A stretch of 6,964 nt of DNA from Cryomorphaceae bacterium (GCA_003444795.1 DLWR01000172.1:1-6964); one strand, 5' to 3'; shown: positions 1-6,640, counted from the stretch's first letter. Notes: generated by a model from the letters alone, not told the origin. Numbers and translations are program-made.

Positions 1-285
1 GTGCGCTATATAACCGGCATGCCTATTCACGACACCACGGCAGGATTTAAGTGCTACCGCCGTCGCGTTTTGGAGGCCATCAATTTTGAGAAAATTCGCT
101 TTGTGGGCTATGCCTTCCAAATCGAAATGAAGTTTCGCTCTTGGCGCAAAGGCTTCCATTTGGCTGAGGTACCCGTCATCTTCACGGACCGAAAATTGGG
201 TCAAAGCAAAATGTCCAGCGGCATTATTAGAGAGGCCGTCTTTGGGGTAATTTTGCTGAAGATTTCGAGCATATTTCGCAAATGA
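1..285 (+). CDS. Polyprenol-phosphate mannosyltransferase-like GT2 enzyme, C-terminal part (5' end outside window)
   Basis: The visible 94 residues match the C-terminal part of the DPM1-like family 2 glycosyltransferases, which transfer mannose (or sometimes glucose) from a nucleotide sugar to a polyprenyl phosphate at the inner face of the cytoplasmic membrane. Recognisable blocks are DTTAGFKCYRR (residues 11-21), GYAFQIEMKF (36-45), and EVPVIFTDRKLGQSKMS (56-72), the last being the family's EVPI.F.DR..G.SKM signature. The GTG at base 1 is almost certainly an internal Val codon, because full-length enzymes are about 240 residues and the catalytic N-terminal half with its DxD region is missing. 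No membrane segment follows the catalytic domain, so this is the short soluble or peripheral form. The stop TGA (283-285) overlaps the dihydroorotase ATG by four bases, pointing to translational coupling. The exact sugar donor cannot be told from this fragment. Confidence 0.9.
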   Translation: MRYITGMPIHDTTAGFKCYRRRVLEAINFEKIRFVGYAFQIEMKFRSWRKGFHLAEVPVIFTDRKLGQSKMSSGIIREAVFGVILLKISSIFRK

Positions 286-1640
286 ATTCCATACCCCCAC
301 GCTATTTAATCAAGAATGCCCGCCTAATCAACGAGGGCCTGATCCATGAAGCCGATATTCTACTTGAAAACGGCCGAATTGAGCGCATAGATGCCACCCT
401 CGCTCCGCAAGATGCCACCGTTCAGGTGATCGACGCAGCTGGCTGCTATGTCCTGCCCGGCGTTATCGATACGCAAGTTCATTTTCGCGAACCCGGCCTG
501 ACCCACAAGGGCGATATCGCGACGGAATCCATGGCCGCCATTGCAGGTGGCGTAACCAGCTATGTAGAACAACCCAACACGATTCCCCAAGCGACTACCG
601 TGGAGGAATTAGAGAAAAAGTATGCCCGCGCGGCGAAGGTCTCTTGGGCTAACTACAGCTTCAACATGGGCGCCACCAATGAGAATTTGGAGGAGCTGAA
701 AAAGGTTTCCAAGCGCGATGTGGCCGGCATTAAAATTTTCATGGGCTCCTCAACGGGAAATATGCTGGTGGACAACCCCGAAACCCTAGAGCGCATCTTC
801 CGCGAGGTAGACCATCAACTCATCGCCCACTGTGAGGATGAGGCCACCATTCAGGCCAATTTGGAGCGCCTCATTGCAGAAAAAGGCCGCGAAAACCTTA
901 CAACCGCCGATCATCCCATCATCCGCTCGGCGGAAGGCTGCTACATCAGCTCCTCTGCGGCCATTGCCATGGCCCGCAAAACGGGTGCGCGCTTCCACCT
1001 CTACCACGTTTCAACCGCCATGGAGCTCGATCTCCTCGATGGCGATTTGCCATTAGCAGAGAAGAAAATCACAGCAGAGGCCTGTGTGCACCACCTCTGG
1101 TTCAGTGATGAAGACTATGCCGAAAAAGGCAATTTCATCAAGTGGAACCCCGCCATAAAGACCAAAGCCGACCGCAATGCTCTTCGGGAGGCCTTGCTGA
1201 ATGGTAAAATTGATGTCGTTTCGACGGATCACGCTCCCCATACCCTTGAGGAAAAAATGCGACCGTACGCCGATGCTCCCTCAGGAGGTCCATTGGTGCA
1301 AAACAGCTTGCCCGCTATGTTGGAGTTGGCGCGCCGGAACGACATCGATTACGCGCGCATCGTTCAGCTCATGTGCCACAACCAAGCCGACCTTTTTGGT
1401 ATCGCAGACCGCGGCTACCTCCGCGAAGGCTACCATGCGGACGTGGTCATTGTGGATCCCTCGCGCCCTTGGAATGTGACTCGGGACAATGTGCTGAGCA
1501 AATGCGGCTGGTCGCCCTTTGAAGGGAGGACCTTTGCAGCGCGCGTGACCCACACCTTTGTCAACGGCCACCTGGTCTACCGCAACGGAAAAGTTCGAGG
1601 CGAGGCGCAGGGTCAGCGCTTGCTTTTCGTTCGGCCATGA
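282..1640 (+). CDS. pyrC: Dihydroorotase
   Basis: A cytoplasmic amidohydrolase catalysing reversible cyclisation of N-carbamoyl-aspartate to dihydroorotate, the third step of pyrimidine synthesis. The 452 residues have the usual family length. Visible blocks: VIDTQVHFREPGLTHKGD (61-78), substrate-binding Arg69 and Asn99 (QPNT), GIKIFMGSSTGNMLVDN (149-165), metal-ligand candidates His183 (IAHCED), His242 (LYHVST) and Asp316 (STDHAPH), and the C-terminal GYHADVVIVDP block of amidohydrolases. The first His of the usual HxH motif is Gln65 here, while His67 is kept. Lys151 sits where hydantoinases and allantoinases carry their carboxylated bridging lysine. From memory, other Bacteroidota dihydroorotases share the Gln, so this is probably a functional lineage variant. 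It could in principle be another cyclic amidohydrolase, but the HFREPG block favours dihydroorotase. The start ATG overlaps the upstream stop (ATGA), and its own stop overlaps the next start the same way. Confidence 0.95.
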   Translation: MNSIPPRYLIKNARLINEGLIHEADILLENGRIERIDATLAPQDATVQVIDAAGCYVLPGVIDTQVHFREPGLTHKGDIATESMAAIAGGVTSYVEQPNTIPQATTVEELEKKYARAAKVSWANYSFNMGATNENLEELKKVSKRDVAGIKIFMGSSTGNMLVDNPETLERIFREVDHQLIAHCEDEATIQANLERLIAEKGRENLTTADHPIIRSAEGCYISSSAAIAMARKTGARFHLYHVSTAMELDLLDGDLPLAEKKITAEACVHHLWFSDEDYAEKGNFIKWNPAIKTKADRNALREALLNGKIDVVSTDHAPHTLEEKMRPYADAPSGGPLVQNSLPAMLELARRNDIDYARIVQLMCHNQADLFGIADRGYLREGYHADVVIVDPSRPWNVTRDNVLSKCGWSPFEGRTFAARVTHTFVNGHLVYRNGKVRGEAQGQRLLFVRP

Positions 1641-2035
1641 AGCAAGCGGCCGTCATTCTCCTTCTAGTTACGGGCCTCATAAGCGCCTGCCAATGGGGAG
1701 GAAGTGCCCAGCCGCAAAACCCCTCTGAAAAGCCGGAGGACCTCTTGCCCGAAAAGACCTTCGTCAAGCTGCTCTACGAAATGAACCTGCTGGAAGGGGC
1801 ACGAACAGGCAATACCCTTCTGGGCGATTCCATCCCGCTAAACGCCTACTACGAAACCTTGTATGCCGACTTTGGCGTAACCGCCGAACAAGTCCAGCGC
1901 AACTTTACCTATTACCACAGCGACGCGGAAAAAATGGCCACCTACTACCAGTGGATCATTGACAGTTTGCGTGTCGATGTTCAAGCCTTGAGTGCGCCCA
2001 TACAAAGCGAGGAACGTGACGAAAGCGATGAGTGA
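1637..2035 (+). CDS. DUF4296 family lipoprotein
   Basis: A 132-residue predicted lipoprotein. Residues 1-17 form a lipoprotein signal peptide: Lys2, a hydrophobic stretch AAVILLLVTGL, then the lipobox I-S-A-Cys18. The mature part fits DUF4296, a Bacteroidota family of unknown function often found next to dihydroorotase genes: a proline-led LLPEKTFVKLLYEMNLLEGA helix (36-55), YYETLYADFGVTAEQVQRNF (71-90), and the YYHSDAEKMATYYQWIIDSL block (92-111). The residues just after Cys18 (QWGGSAQ) lack the acidic export signal typical of Bacteroidota surface lipoproteins, so I infer it faces the periplasm. The ATG lies in an ATGA overlap with the pyrC stop, and the 3' end overlaps the next gene by eight bases, so it is probably co-expressed with both. 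No enzymatic motif is visible. Confidence 0.85.
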   Translation: MKQAAVILLLVTGLISACQWGGSAQPQNPSEKPEDLLPEKTFVKLLYEMNLLEGARTGNTLLGDSIPLNAYYETLYADFGVTAEQVQRNFTYYHSDAEKMATYYQWIIDSLRVDVQALSAPIQSEERDESDE

Positions 2036-3011
2036 GGCCTACCCCTTTATTTCGGACACGTTCCACGAAGTAGCCGTTCGCCTCTTCCACTACCAAGCCG
2101 AACACAACCCCGTCTATGGTTCATGGCTTCAAGCATTGGGCTTTGACGCCACCAGAAAACAGGCGGTCAAACGCGTAGAGGACATTCCCTTCTTGCCCAT
2201 TGAAACGTTTAAAACGCATACAGTCAAAACGGGCCATTTTAAACCTGGTGCCATCTACACCTCCAGTGGTACCTCGGGGCAGATGACCTCCAAACACCAC
2301 ATCGCCTCCCCTGAGGCCTATTTGCGAAATGCCCAAGCCTGCTTTGAGCACTTCTACGGCCCAGTAAACCAATACGCCTGGCTTTGCCTCCTTCCCAGTT
2401 ACATGGAACGCGAAGGCTCTTCTCTAATCGCCATGGCCGAACATTTTGTCCAGCAATCCCCCGCAGAGGAATCGGGATTCTTCTTGAAAGGACTGGATGA
2501 ATTGCGCTACCGTTTGGAGACCCTCGAGTTAAATGGCGTCCCTACGGTGATCCTGGGCGTCACCTTTGCCCTCTTGGACTGGGCCGAAAGCTTGGAAAAA
2601 CCGCTTGCTTTAAAGAGCACCTTGATCATGGAAACGGGCGGGATGAAGGGGCGCCGTGTGGAACCCGTTCGAGAAGCCGTCCATGCCCAGCTCACCAGAG
2701 CCTTTGGGGTGGATCGCATTCATTCAGAGTACGGCATGACCGAACTCATGTCCCAAGCCTATAGTTTTGGGGAAGGTCGGTACATTCCGCCACCTCAAAT
2801 GCGTGTTCTTCCTCGAAGTCCCGAAAACCCCTTGGAATGGGCCGCGCTGGAGTCGCACGCCGCGCTCAACATCGTGGATTTAGCCAATGCCGATTCCTGC
2901 GCTTTCTTGGCGACGGCAGATCTTGGCAAGGTCTTTGAAAATGGTTCATTTGAAGTCCTTGGCCGATTGGAAGGTTCTGACCTCCGCGGCTGCTCTTTGA
3001 TGACCGTTTAA
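2028..3011 (+). CDS. LuxE-family acyl-protein synthetase-like acyltransferase
   Basis: A 327-residue member of the LuxE acyl-protein synthetase family, related to the AMP-forming (ANL) adenylating enzymes. LuxE itself activates a fatty acid as acyl-AMP and holds it on a cysteine before reduction. Visible blocks: IYTSSGTSGQMTSKH (76-90, phosphate-binding-like loop), LLPSYMEREGSSL (121-133), GVTFALLDWAE (177-187), LIMETGGMKGRR (199-210), SEYGMTELMSQAYS (233-246, the adenylating-enzyme YGxTE motif), and NIVDLANADSCAFLATADLG (281-300). It ends LGRLEGSDLRGC-SLMTV, with Cys322 six residues from the C terminus, resembling the C-terminal acyl-accepting cysteine of LuxE. I chose the ATG at 2028 because it begins MSEAYPF and gives an eight-base ATGAGTGA overlap; a GTG at 1992 would add 12 residues inside the upstream gene. 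There are no luxC or luxD genes here, so the acyl acceptor and pathway are unknown. Confidence 0.9.
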   Translation: MSEAYPFISDTFHEVAVRLFHYQAEHNPVYGSWLQALGFDATRKQAVKRVEDIPFLPIETFKTHTVKTGHFKPGAIYTSSGTSGQMTSKHHIASPEAYLRNAQACFEHFYGPVNQYAWLCLLPSYMEREGSSLIAMAEHFVQQSPAEESGFFLKGLDELRYRLETLELNGVPTVILGVTFALLDWAESLEKPLALKSTLIMETGGMKGRRVEPVREAVHAQLTRAFGVDRIHSEYGMTELMSQAYSFGEGRYIPPPQMRVLPRSPENPLEWAALESHAALNIVDLANADSCAFLATADLGKVFENGSFEVLGRLEGSDLRGCSLMTV

Positions 3012-3026
3012 CCTAAAGACTCGATT

Positions 3027-3320
3027 ATGCGCTTACTGATTGCTACCTTGCTCCTATTCGGTGTTAACCTTCAAGCCTCTGCCGATCATCACCCTCATCG
3101 TCCATACACCCATCGACGCCCTTATGGAAACGCCTACTATGCTCAACCTCGCCCCTACTACCCGCAGCCTGCAGTTATTGTGGTGGACCGCAGCCCTTAT
3201 TCTTCTCGCGTCACCCTTGTCCGCCCAGTGGGTCAACGAATGGACCAGCATTACCGTGGACAAAGAGCCCGCGTTCACGTTGTCCGACAGCACCGCCGTT
3301 CACGCCGTTCGTGCCGCTGA
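3027..3320 (+). CDS. Possible small exported His/Pro/Tyr/Arg-rich protein, overlapping the next gene out of frame
   Basis: A 97-residue ORF starting 15 bases after the LuxE-like stop. Residues 1-19 look like a Sec signal peptide (MRLLIATLLLFGVNLQASA, cleavage after A-S-A). A low-complexity stretch rich in His, Pro, Arg and Tyr follows (about residues 20-57, with motifs such as PRPYYPQP), like many small secreted Bacteroidota proteins. After about residue 60 the sequence becomes very basic (ending HRRSRRSCR) and lies over the next gene's well-formed N-terminal region in another frame, so the tail is less convincing. In its favour, without it bases 3012-3138 would be the only sizeable gap in a forward run where every other junction overlaps. 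Against it, the overlap is about 180 bases and I recognise no family. It could also be the remnant of a small gene whose 3' end was replaced by the downstream gene. Confidence 0.4.
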   Translation: MRLLIATLLLFGVNLQASADHHPHRPYTHRRPYGNAYYAQPRPYYPQPAVIVVDRSPYSSRVTLVRPVGQRMDQHYRGQRARVHVVRQHRRSRRSCR

Positions 3321-3942
3321 CGGAGGATACGCGATCACGAAGCGCGTTTGGGTAGAAAAAGCTGCGGTGAAGGATGGTGAGCTAGCCACAGGTTCCACCC
3401 TGTACAATGCAAAAGGCCAAGCCATTGGTCAGACCCAAAAAGCCTTGCTTTTTGATGAGCCCGGCATCCCTTCTGACCGTCGCATGGCCAAAAAATACGT
3501 TACGGGCCTTATTCATGGTCAAGTCCGATCTTCTGCCTTTATCAGCAACTCTTGGCCCGAACGTACCCTCGTTGAATTCCTCACCGAAAAACGCGTAGGT
3601 CCTTTTTGGGAGGCCTTTTCTGGCTATCTCCAAACCTTTGGTTTTGAGGAGCTGAAGCCCCTCCCTGGAGAACTCAATGACGCAGGACTGAATGCCTGGG
3701 TTCTGCGCTATCAAGACGTCAAAAACCAGGACGAGCAGCGCTTTCGTATGATCATTTTCACGCGTGGGGAAGTGGGTATACAGTGCGTTTTAACAGACGA
3801 AGAAATTTTAGAATTGCCCAAGTTAAAAGGCCAAGAATCCAAACCCTACGGGCAACTTCACCACTTGGCAAAACCTACGACCACGCAGGCCACTGGCTAT
3901 GAATACGCCGCATACGCCTGTATTCCGCTCGAAAGTGAATAA
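3139..3942 (+). CDS. Exported protein of unknown function
   Basis: I do not recognise this family. From the ATG at 3139 the product is 267 residues. Residues 1-29 form a good Sec signal peptide: a short polar N-region with Arg9, the hydrophobic core LQLLWWTAALILLASPLSA, and likely cleavage after Ala29 before Gln-Trp. The mature 238 residues look globular and mixed alpha/beta, with no further membrane segment, and contain only two cysteines (216 and 261), which could form a disulfide outside the cytoplasm. A central segment around LVEFLTEKRVGPFWEAFSGYLQTFGFEEL (144-172) is predicted helical. There is no lipobox, so it is probably periplasmic or secreted. The frame is open upstream to a TTG at 3040, but that extension would bury the signal peptide; an ATG at 3124 adds only five residues. 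Its 3' end overlaps the VOC gene's GTG by eight bases. Confidence 0.75.
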   Translation: MLNLAPTTRSLQLLWWTAALILLASPLSAQWVNEWTSITVDKEPAFTLSDSTAVHAVRAADGGYAITKRVWVEKAAVKDGELATGSTLYNAKGQAIGQTQKALLFDEPGIPSDRRMAKKYVTGLIHGQVRSSAFISNSWPERTLVEFLTEKRVGPFWEAFSGYLQTFGFEELKPLPGELNDAGLNAWVLRYQDVKNQDEQRFRMIIFTRGEVGIQCVLTDEEILELPKLKGQESKPYGQLHHLAKPTTTQATGYEYAAYACIPLESE

Positions 3943-4324
3943 GCAGCTCTTCATGGTCGCCATCGTCATACCCGACTACGACGAAGCCATCCAGCATTAC
4001 ACTGAAGCCTGGGGTTTTGACCTCCTAGAGGATAGCGCACAAAGTCCGGAAAAGCGATGGGTTCGCGTGGCGCCCCCAGGGAGTAGCTGTGCTCTCCTGC
4101 TGGCCAAAGCGTCGACGCCTGAACAAGAAGCGGCCATTGGCCGCCAAACCGGAGGCAGGGTCTTCCTCTTTATGCACTGTTCGGATTTAGAGGCAGATGT
4201 GGCGCGACTTGCCCAATACGGCTGTCATCCGGAAGCCCCCATTTGCACGGAGAAGTACGGCAAAGTTTGTGTTGTAGCCGACCGTTACGGCAACCGATGG
4301 GACCTGATCCAGCCGCTTAGCTGA
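3935..4324 (+). CDS. VOC (glyoxalase/bleomycin-resistance fold) family protein
   Basis: A 129-residue single-domain VOC protein of two beta-alpha-beta-beta-beta modules. Module one is [20 protein letters not shown] (3-22) followed by [11 protein letters not shown] and [20 protein letters not shown] (40-59). Module two begins [20 protein letters not shown] (73-92) and ends [17 protein letters not shown]. The GN-W-DLI ending is typical of the family, and Gln4 and His81 lie where VOC enzymes often place metal ligands. Members include lyases, dioxygenases, isomerases and resistance proteins; nothing here fixes a substrate. I prefer the GTG at 3935 because homologues usually start just before the xxQLF strand and it gives an eight-base GTGAATAA overlap with the upstream stop. 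An in-frame ATG at 3899 would add 12 residues and lengthen the overlap to 44 bases. The 3' end overlaps tyrS tail to tail. Confidence 0.88.
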   Translation: MNKQLFMVAIVIPDYDEAIQHYTEAWGFDLLEDSAQSPEKRWVRVAPPGSSCALLLAKASTPEQEAAIGRQTGGRVFLFMHCSDLEADVARLAQYGCHPEAPICTEKYGKVCVVADRYGNRWDLIQPLS

Positions 4325-5594
4325 GGACGACCAAGGCGTAGTTTTTCTTGCCTTTTTGAACGAGCAAGTAGCCGCCGCCAATGACATCATCCAGCGTTAC
4401 GGTATAGTCCCCGTCCACCTTGTTTTTATTGAGGGAAACGCCTCCTGCGGCCAAAAGCTTTTTGGCTTCCCCGCGCGACGCAAACAACGACGCATCCGCA
4501 CAGGCAACGTCTAAAATGGGCAAGCCTGCCGACAAAGCATCCTTGGAAACGGTCATCTGGGGAACCCCTTCAAAGACATCCAAAAGGGTTCGAGCATCAA
4601 GTGCTTTTAAGGCGTCAGCGGTGGATTGGCCAAAGAGGATTTGGCTCGCCTGTAGGGCCTTGTGCAATTCCTCTTCCGAGTGAACACGCCCGGTAATGTC
4701 CGCGGCCAAGGCCTTTTGGACAATGCGCAAATTGGGCGCCTGGGCATGTTCGGCCTCTAAGGCTTCAATTTCTTCGCGGCTCTTCGTCGTGAAAATGCGG
4801 ATATAGTTGCCGGCGTCCTCATCGGCGGCATTCAGCCAAAACTGATAAAACTGGTAGGGGCTGGTTCGGTTGGGATCTAACCAGACGTTACCGCCCTCTG
4901 TTTTGCCAAACTTGGTTCCATCTGCTTTCTTGATGAGCGGCGTGGTGAGTGCAAAGGCCTCTCCACCTCCCATGCGACGAATGAGCTCCGTGCCGGTGGT
5001 GATATTTCCCCACTGATCGCTTCCACCCATTTGCAAACGGATGCCCTCCTCCTTCCAAAGGTGGTAAAAATCATAGCCTTGGATAAGCTGGTAGCTGAAT
5101 TCCGTATAGCTGATACCACTTTCTTGACGGCTCTTCACTGAATCCTTCGCCAGCATATAATTCACCGTGATGTGCTTGCCCACATCCCGAATAAAGTCCA
5201 AGAATCCAAACTCCTTAAACCAGTCGTAGTTGTTGACAATCTTAGCGCCATTGGGTCCGTCAAAGTCCAAAAACTTCATGAGTTGGGCCTTTTGACCTGC
5301 CAAGTTTTGCGTCAAGGTGTCGACGTCGAGCAACTGACGTTCCGCAGATTTAAAGGATGGGTCTCCTACCATGCCGGTAGCGCCCCCCACTAAGGCATAG
5401 GGCTGGTGGCCTGCGCGTTGAAAGTGCACCAACATCATGACTTGGACCAAGTTGCCCACCCCCAAAGAATCCGCCGTGGGATCAAATCCGATGTAGGCCT
5501 TTTGGGGGCCAGATGCCAAAAACTCTTCGGTACCGGGCATGCTGTCGTGCAACATTCGGCGCCAGCGCAATTCTTCAACAAAGGAGAGACTCAT
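4317..5594 (-). CDS. tyrS: Tyrosyl-tRNA synthetase, with altered HIGH motif
   Basis: A 425-residue class Ic aminoacyl-tRNA synthetase of normal bacterial length, charging tRNA-Tyr in the cytoplasm. Recognition: the start [32 protein letters not shown] (33-44), [11 protein letters not shown] (70-80, Asp78), the mobile-loop Lys82 and Arg86, YQLIQGYDF (168-176, tyrosine-binding Tyr168, Gln172, Asp175), [12 protein letters not shown] (190-201), the KMSKS-loop version KFGKT (228-232), and a C-terminal S4-like RNA-binding domain from about residue 360 ([16 protein letters not shown]). The HIGH motif reads Gly45-Val-Gly-Asn48, so the first histidine is missing while Thr40 is kept. Everything else is intact, so I treat it as the functional housekeeping enzyme rather than a decayed paralogue. 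It is divergently transcribed from the SDR gene with a TACATTTG -7 element just upstream of the ATG, and its stop lies inside the end of the VOC gene. Confidence 0.96.
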   Translation of the reverse strand: MSLSFVEELRWRRMLHDSMPGTEEFLASGPQKAYIGFDPTADSLGVGNLVQVMMLVHFQRAGHQPYALVGGATGMVGDPSFKSAERQLLDVDTLTQNLAGQKAQLMKFLDFDGPNGAKIVNNYDWFKEFGFLDFIRDVGKHITVNYMLAKDSVKSRQESGISYTEFSYQLIQGYDFYHLWKEEGIRLQMGGSDQWGNITTGTELIRRMGGGEAFALTTPLIKKADGTKFGKTEGGNVWLDPNRTSPYQFYQFWLNAADEDAGNYIRIFTTKSREEIEALEAEHAQAPNLRIVQKALAADITGRVHSEEELHKALQASQILFGQSTADALKALDARTLLDVFEGVPQMTVSKDALSAGLPILDVACADASLFASRGEAKKLLAAGGVSLNKNKVDGDYTVTLDDVIGGGYLLVQKGKKNYALVVLS

Positions 5595-5598
5595 GCTA

Positions 5599-5606
5599 CA
5601 AATGTA
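5599..5606 (-). promoter_or_regulatory. Candidate -7 promoter element for tyrS
   Basis: On the minus strand this reads TACATTTG, a full match to the Bacteroidota -7 consensus TAnnTTTG. Only four bases separate it from the tyrS ATG, so transcription would begin at or next to the start codon, giving a leaderless or nearly leaderless mRNA. No TTTG -33 box is present 19-21 bases upstream on that strand. Its position in a 47-base divergent gap supports it, but the match is short. Confidence 0.5.
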
Positions 5607-5629
5607 TAGCAGGCGCTCGAGGGAGGGCG

Positions 5630-5637
5630 TACCTTTA
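5630..5637 (+). promoter_or_regulatory. Candidate -7 promoter element for the SDR gene
   Basis: Reads TACCTTTA, matching seven of eight positions of TAnnTTTG (the final G is A). It ends four bases before the ATG at 5642, mirroring the tyrS element, so this mRNA would also be leaderless or nearly so. No TTTG box is seen at the -33 distance. A GGGAGGG purine run lies about 14-20 bases before the ATG, too far to be a convincing ribosome-binding site. Confidence 0.35.
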
Positions 5638-5641
5638 AAGT

Positions 5642-6640
5642 ATGATTGTCGTAACAGGTGCCTCTGGGATGTTGGGCTCGCAAATTCTGCTCACCCTTGC
5701 ACTAACAGGAGAAGCCGTCTGCGGCGTGTACCGGAGCCCATCGGCGTTGGAAGCCGTCAAAGCAAGTTGGGCAGCACAAGGACATCCCGACATGTTTGAC
5801 CGAGTTACGTGGCGAAAAGTGGATTTACTGGATGCTCTGGACACCGCGGACGCCTTAGAAGGGGCTACCCATGTGGTTCACACCGCAGCTATTGTCTCCT
5901 TCCGAAAGCGCGACGAATCCAACATGCTCAAAACCAATCCACAAATGAGCGAAAATCTGTGGCTGGCCGCTTTGGATCGCGGAGTAAAATTTGGTCTCCA
6001 CATTAGCAGCATAGGCACTTTGAGTGTAGATCCGAGGGAGCCCTTAGTCACCGAGGCAAATGAAAGCAAACGTTCCACGCTCTCGGCCTACGGGAAATCT
6101 AAGCTGGATGCCGAACTCGTCGCATGGCGCTACCACGAAGAAGGCCTTCCGTTGACTGTTTTTCATCCAAGCGTGATTTTAGGGCCCTCAGCATGGGCCG
6201 ATGGCAGCAGCTTATTCCCAAAAACCATAGCGAAGGGCTTGCCATTAGTATCTCCGGGTTCCACTGGCTGGGTGGATGTTCGAGACGTTGCGGAAGCGGT
6301 GGCACGTGCCTTGAAGAACCCTCCAATCGGGGAGCGATTCATCCTAAACGGTGCGAATGCCTCGTTCAAAAACGTTTTTTGTCTTTTGGCGAATGGCCTT
6401 GGCGTGAACCCGCCCAAGCGGACGGCTCCTAAAGCCCTCTTGGAAATCGCATGGCGTGCAGAGCGGCTTCGCGAGATGCTGCTTGGTTCTCGACCCTTGT
6501 TGACCAAGGACAGCGTTCGGGCTGCCTGTAACTGCGTAGACTACAGCGGCGAAAAAGCACATGCCCAAGGCTACCCTACCCGCCCCTTGGAGGAAACCGC
6601 TGCTTGGGTGGCAGAGATGCACCAAAAGCTGCATGGCTAA
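5642..6640 (+). CDS. NAD-dependent epimerase/dehydratase family protein (extended SDR)
   Basis: A 332-residue extended short-chain dehydrogenase/reductase, a cytoplasmic NAD(P)-dependent Rossmann-fold enzyme. The start [15 protein letters not shown] carries the TGxxGxxG dinucleotide-binding loop (residues 5-12); [13 protein letters not shown] (60-72) and [12 protein letters not shown] (76-87) are the family's acidic and HxAA blocks; ISSIGT (121-126) supplies the active-site Ser, and Tyr150-x-x-x-Lys154 the catalytic pair. [13 protein letters not shown] (173-185) and [16 protein letters not shown] (209-224) are typical substrate-domain blocks. Subfamilies act on nucleotide sugars, steroids, flavonols or aldehydes; the layout resembles the dihydroflavonol-reductase-like branch, but the substrate cannot be assigned. 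The ATG is chosen because it begins the first Rossmann strand directly. The stop overlaps the AlkB-like start by eight bases (ATGGCTAA), suggesting co-transcription. Confidence 0.92.
   Translation: MIVVTGASGMLGSQILLTLALTGEAVCGVYRSPSALEAVKASWAAQGHPDMFDRVTWRKVDLLDALDTADALEGATHVVHTAAIVSFRKRDESNMLKTNPQMSENLWLAALDRGVKFGLHISSIGTLSVDPREPLVTEANESKRSTLSAYGKSKLDAELVAWRYHEEGLPLTVFHPSVILGPSAWADGSSLFPKTIAKGLPLVSPGSTGWVDVRDVAEAVARALKNPPIGERFILNGANASFKNVFCLLANGLGVNPPKRTAPKALLEIAWRAERLREMLLGSRPLLTKDSVRAACNCVDYSGEKAHAQGYPTRPLEETAAWVAEMHQKLHG

Noticed and set aside
1..3. GTG at the first base as a true start of the GT2 gene
   Set aside because: The sequence begins in the middle of the glycosyltransferase domain; the catalytic N-terminal half is missing, so the codon is internal.
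1992..2027. GTG at 1992 as start of the LuxE-like gene
   Set aside because: It would add 12 residues lying inside the upstream gene; the ATG at 2028 gives a tight eight-base overlap and a natural N terminus.
3040..3138. TTG at 3040 as start of the exported protein
   Set aside because: The extra residues would place the signal peptide in the interior; ATG 3139 (or 3124) puts it at the N terminus.
3382..3714. 110-codon minus-strand ORF
   Set aside because: It lies antisense to the exported-protein gene, has no signal or family blocks, and is best seen as a shadow.
3899..3934. ATG at 3899 as start of the VOC gene
   Set aside because: It is possible, but it adds 12 residues before the first conserved strand and a 44-base overlap; GTG 3935 fits the usual family start better.
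4333..4357. AAGGC...GCCTT stem followed by T residues as a terminator of the forward operon
   Set aside because: The stem is five base pairs with a 12-base loop, and it is explained by coding sequence for the lysine-rich C terminus of TyrRS.
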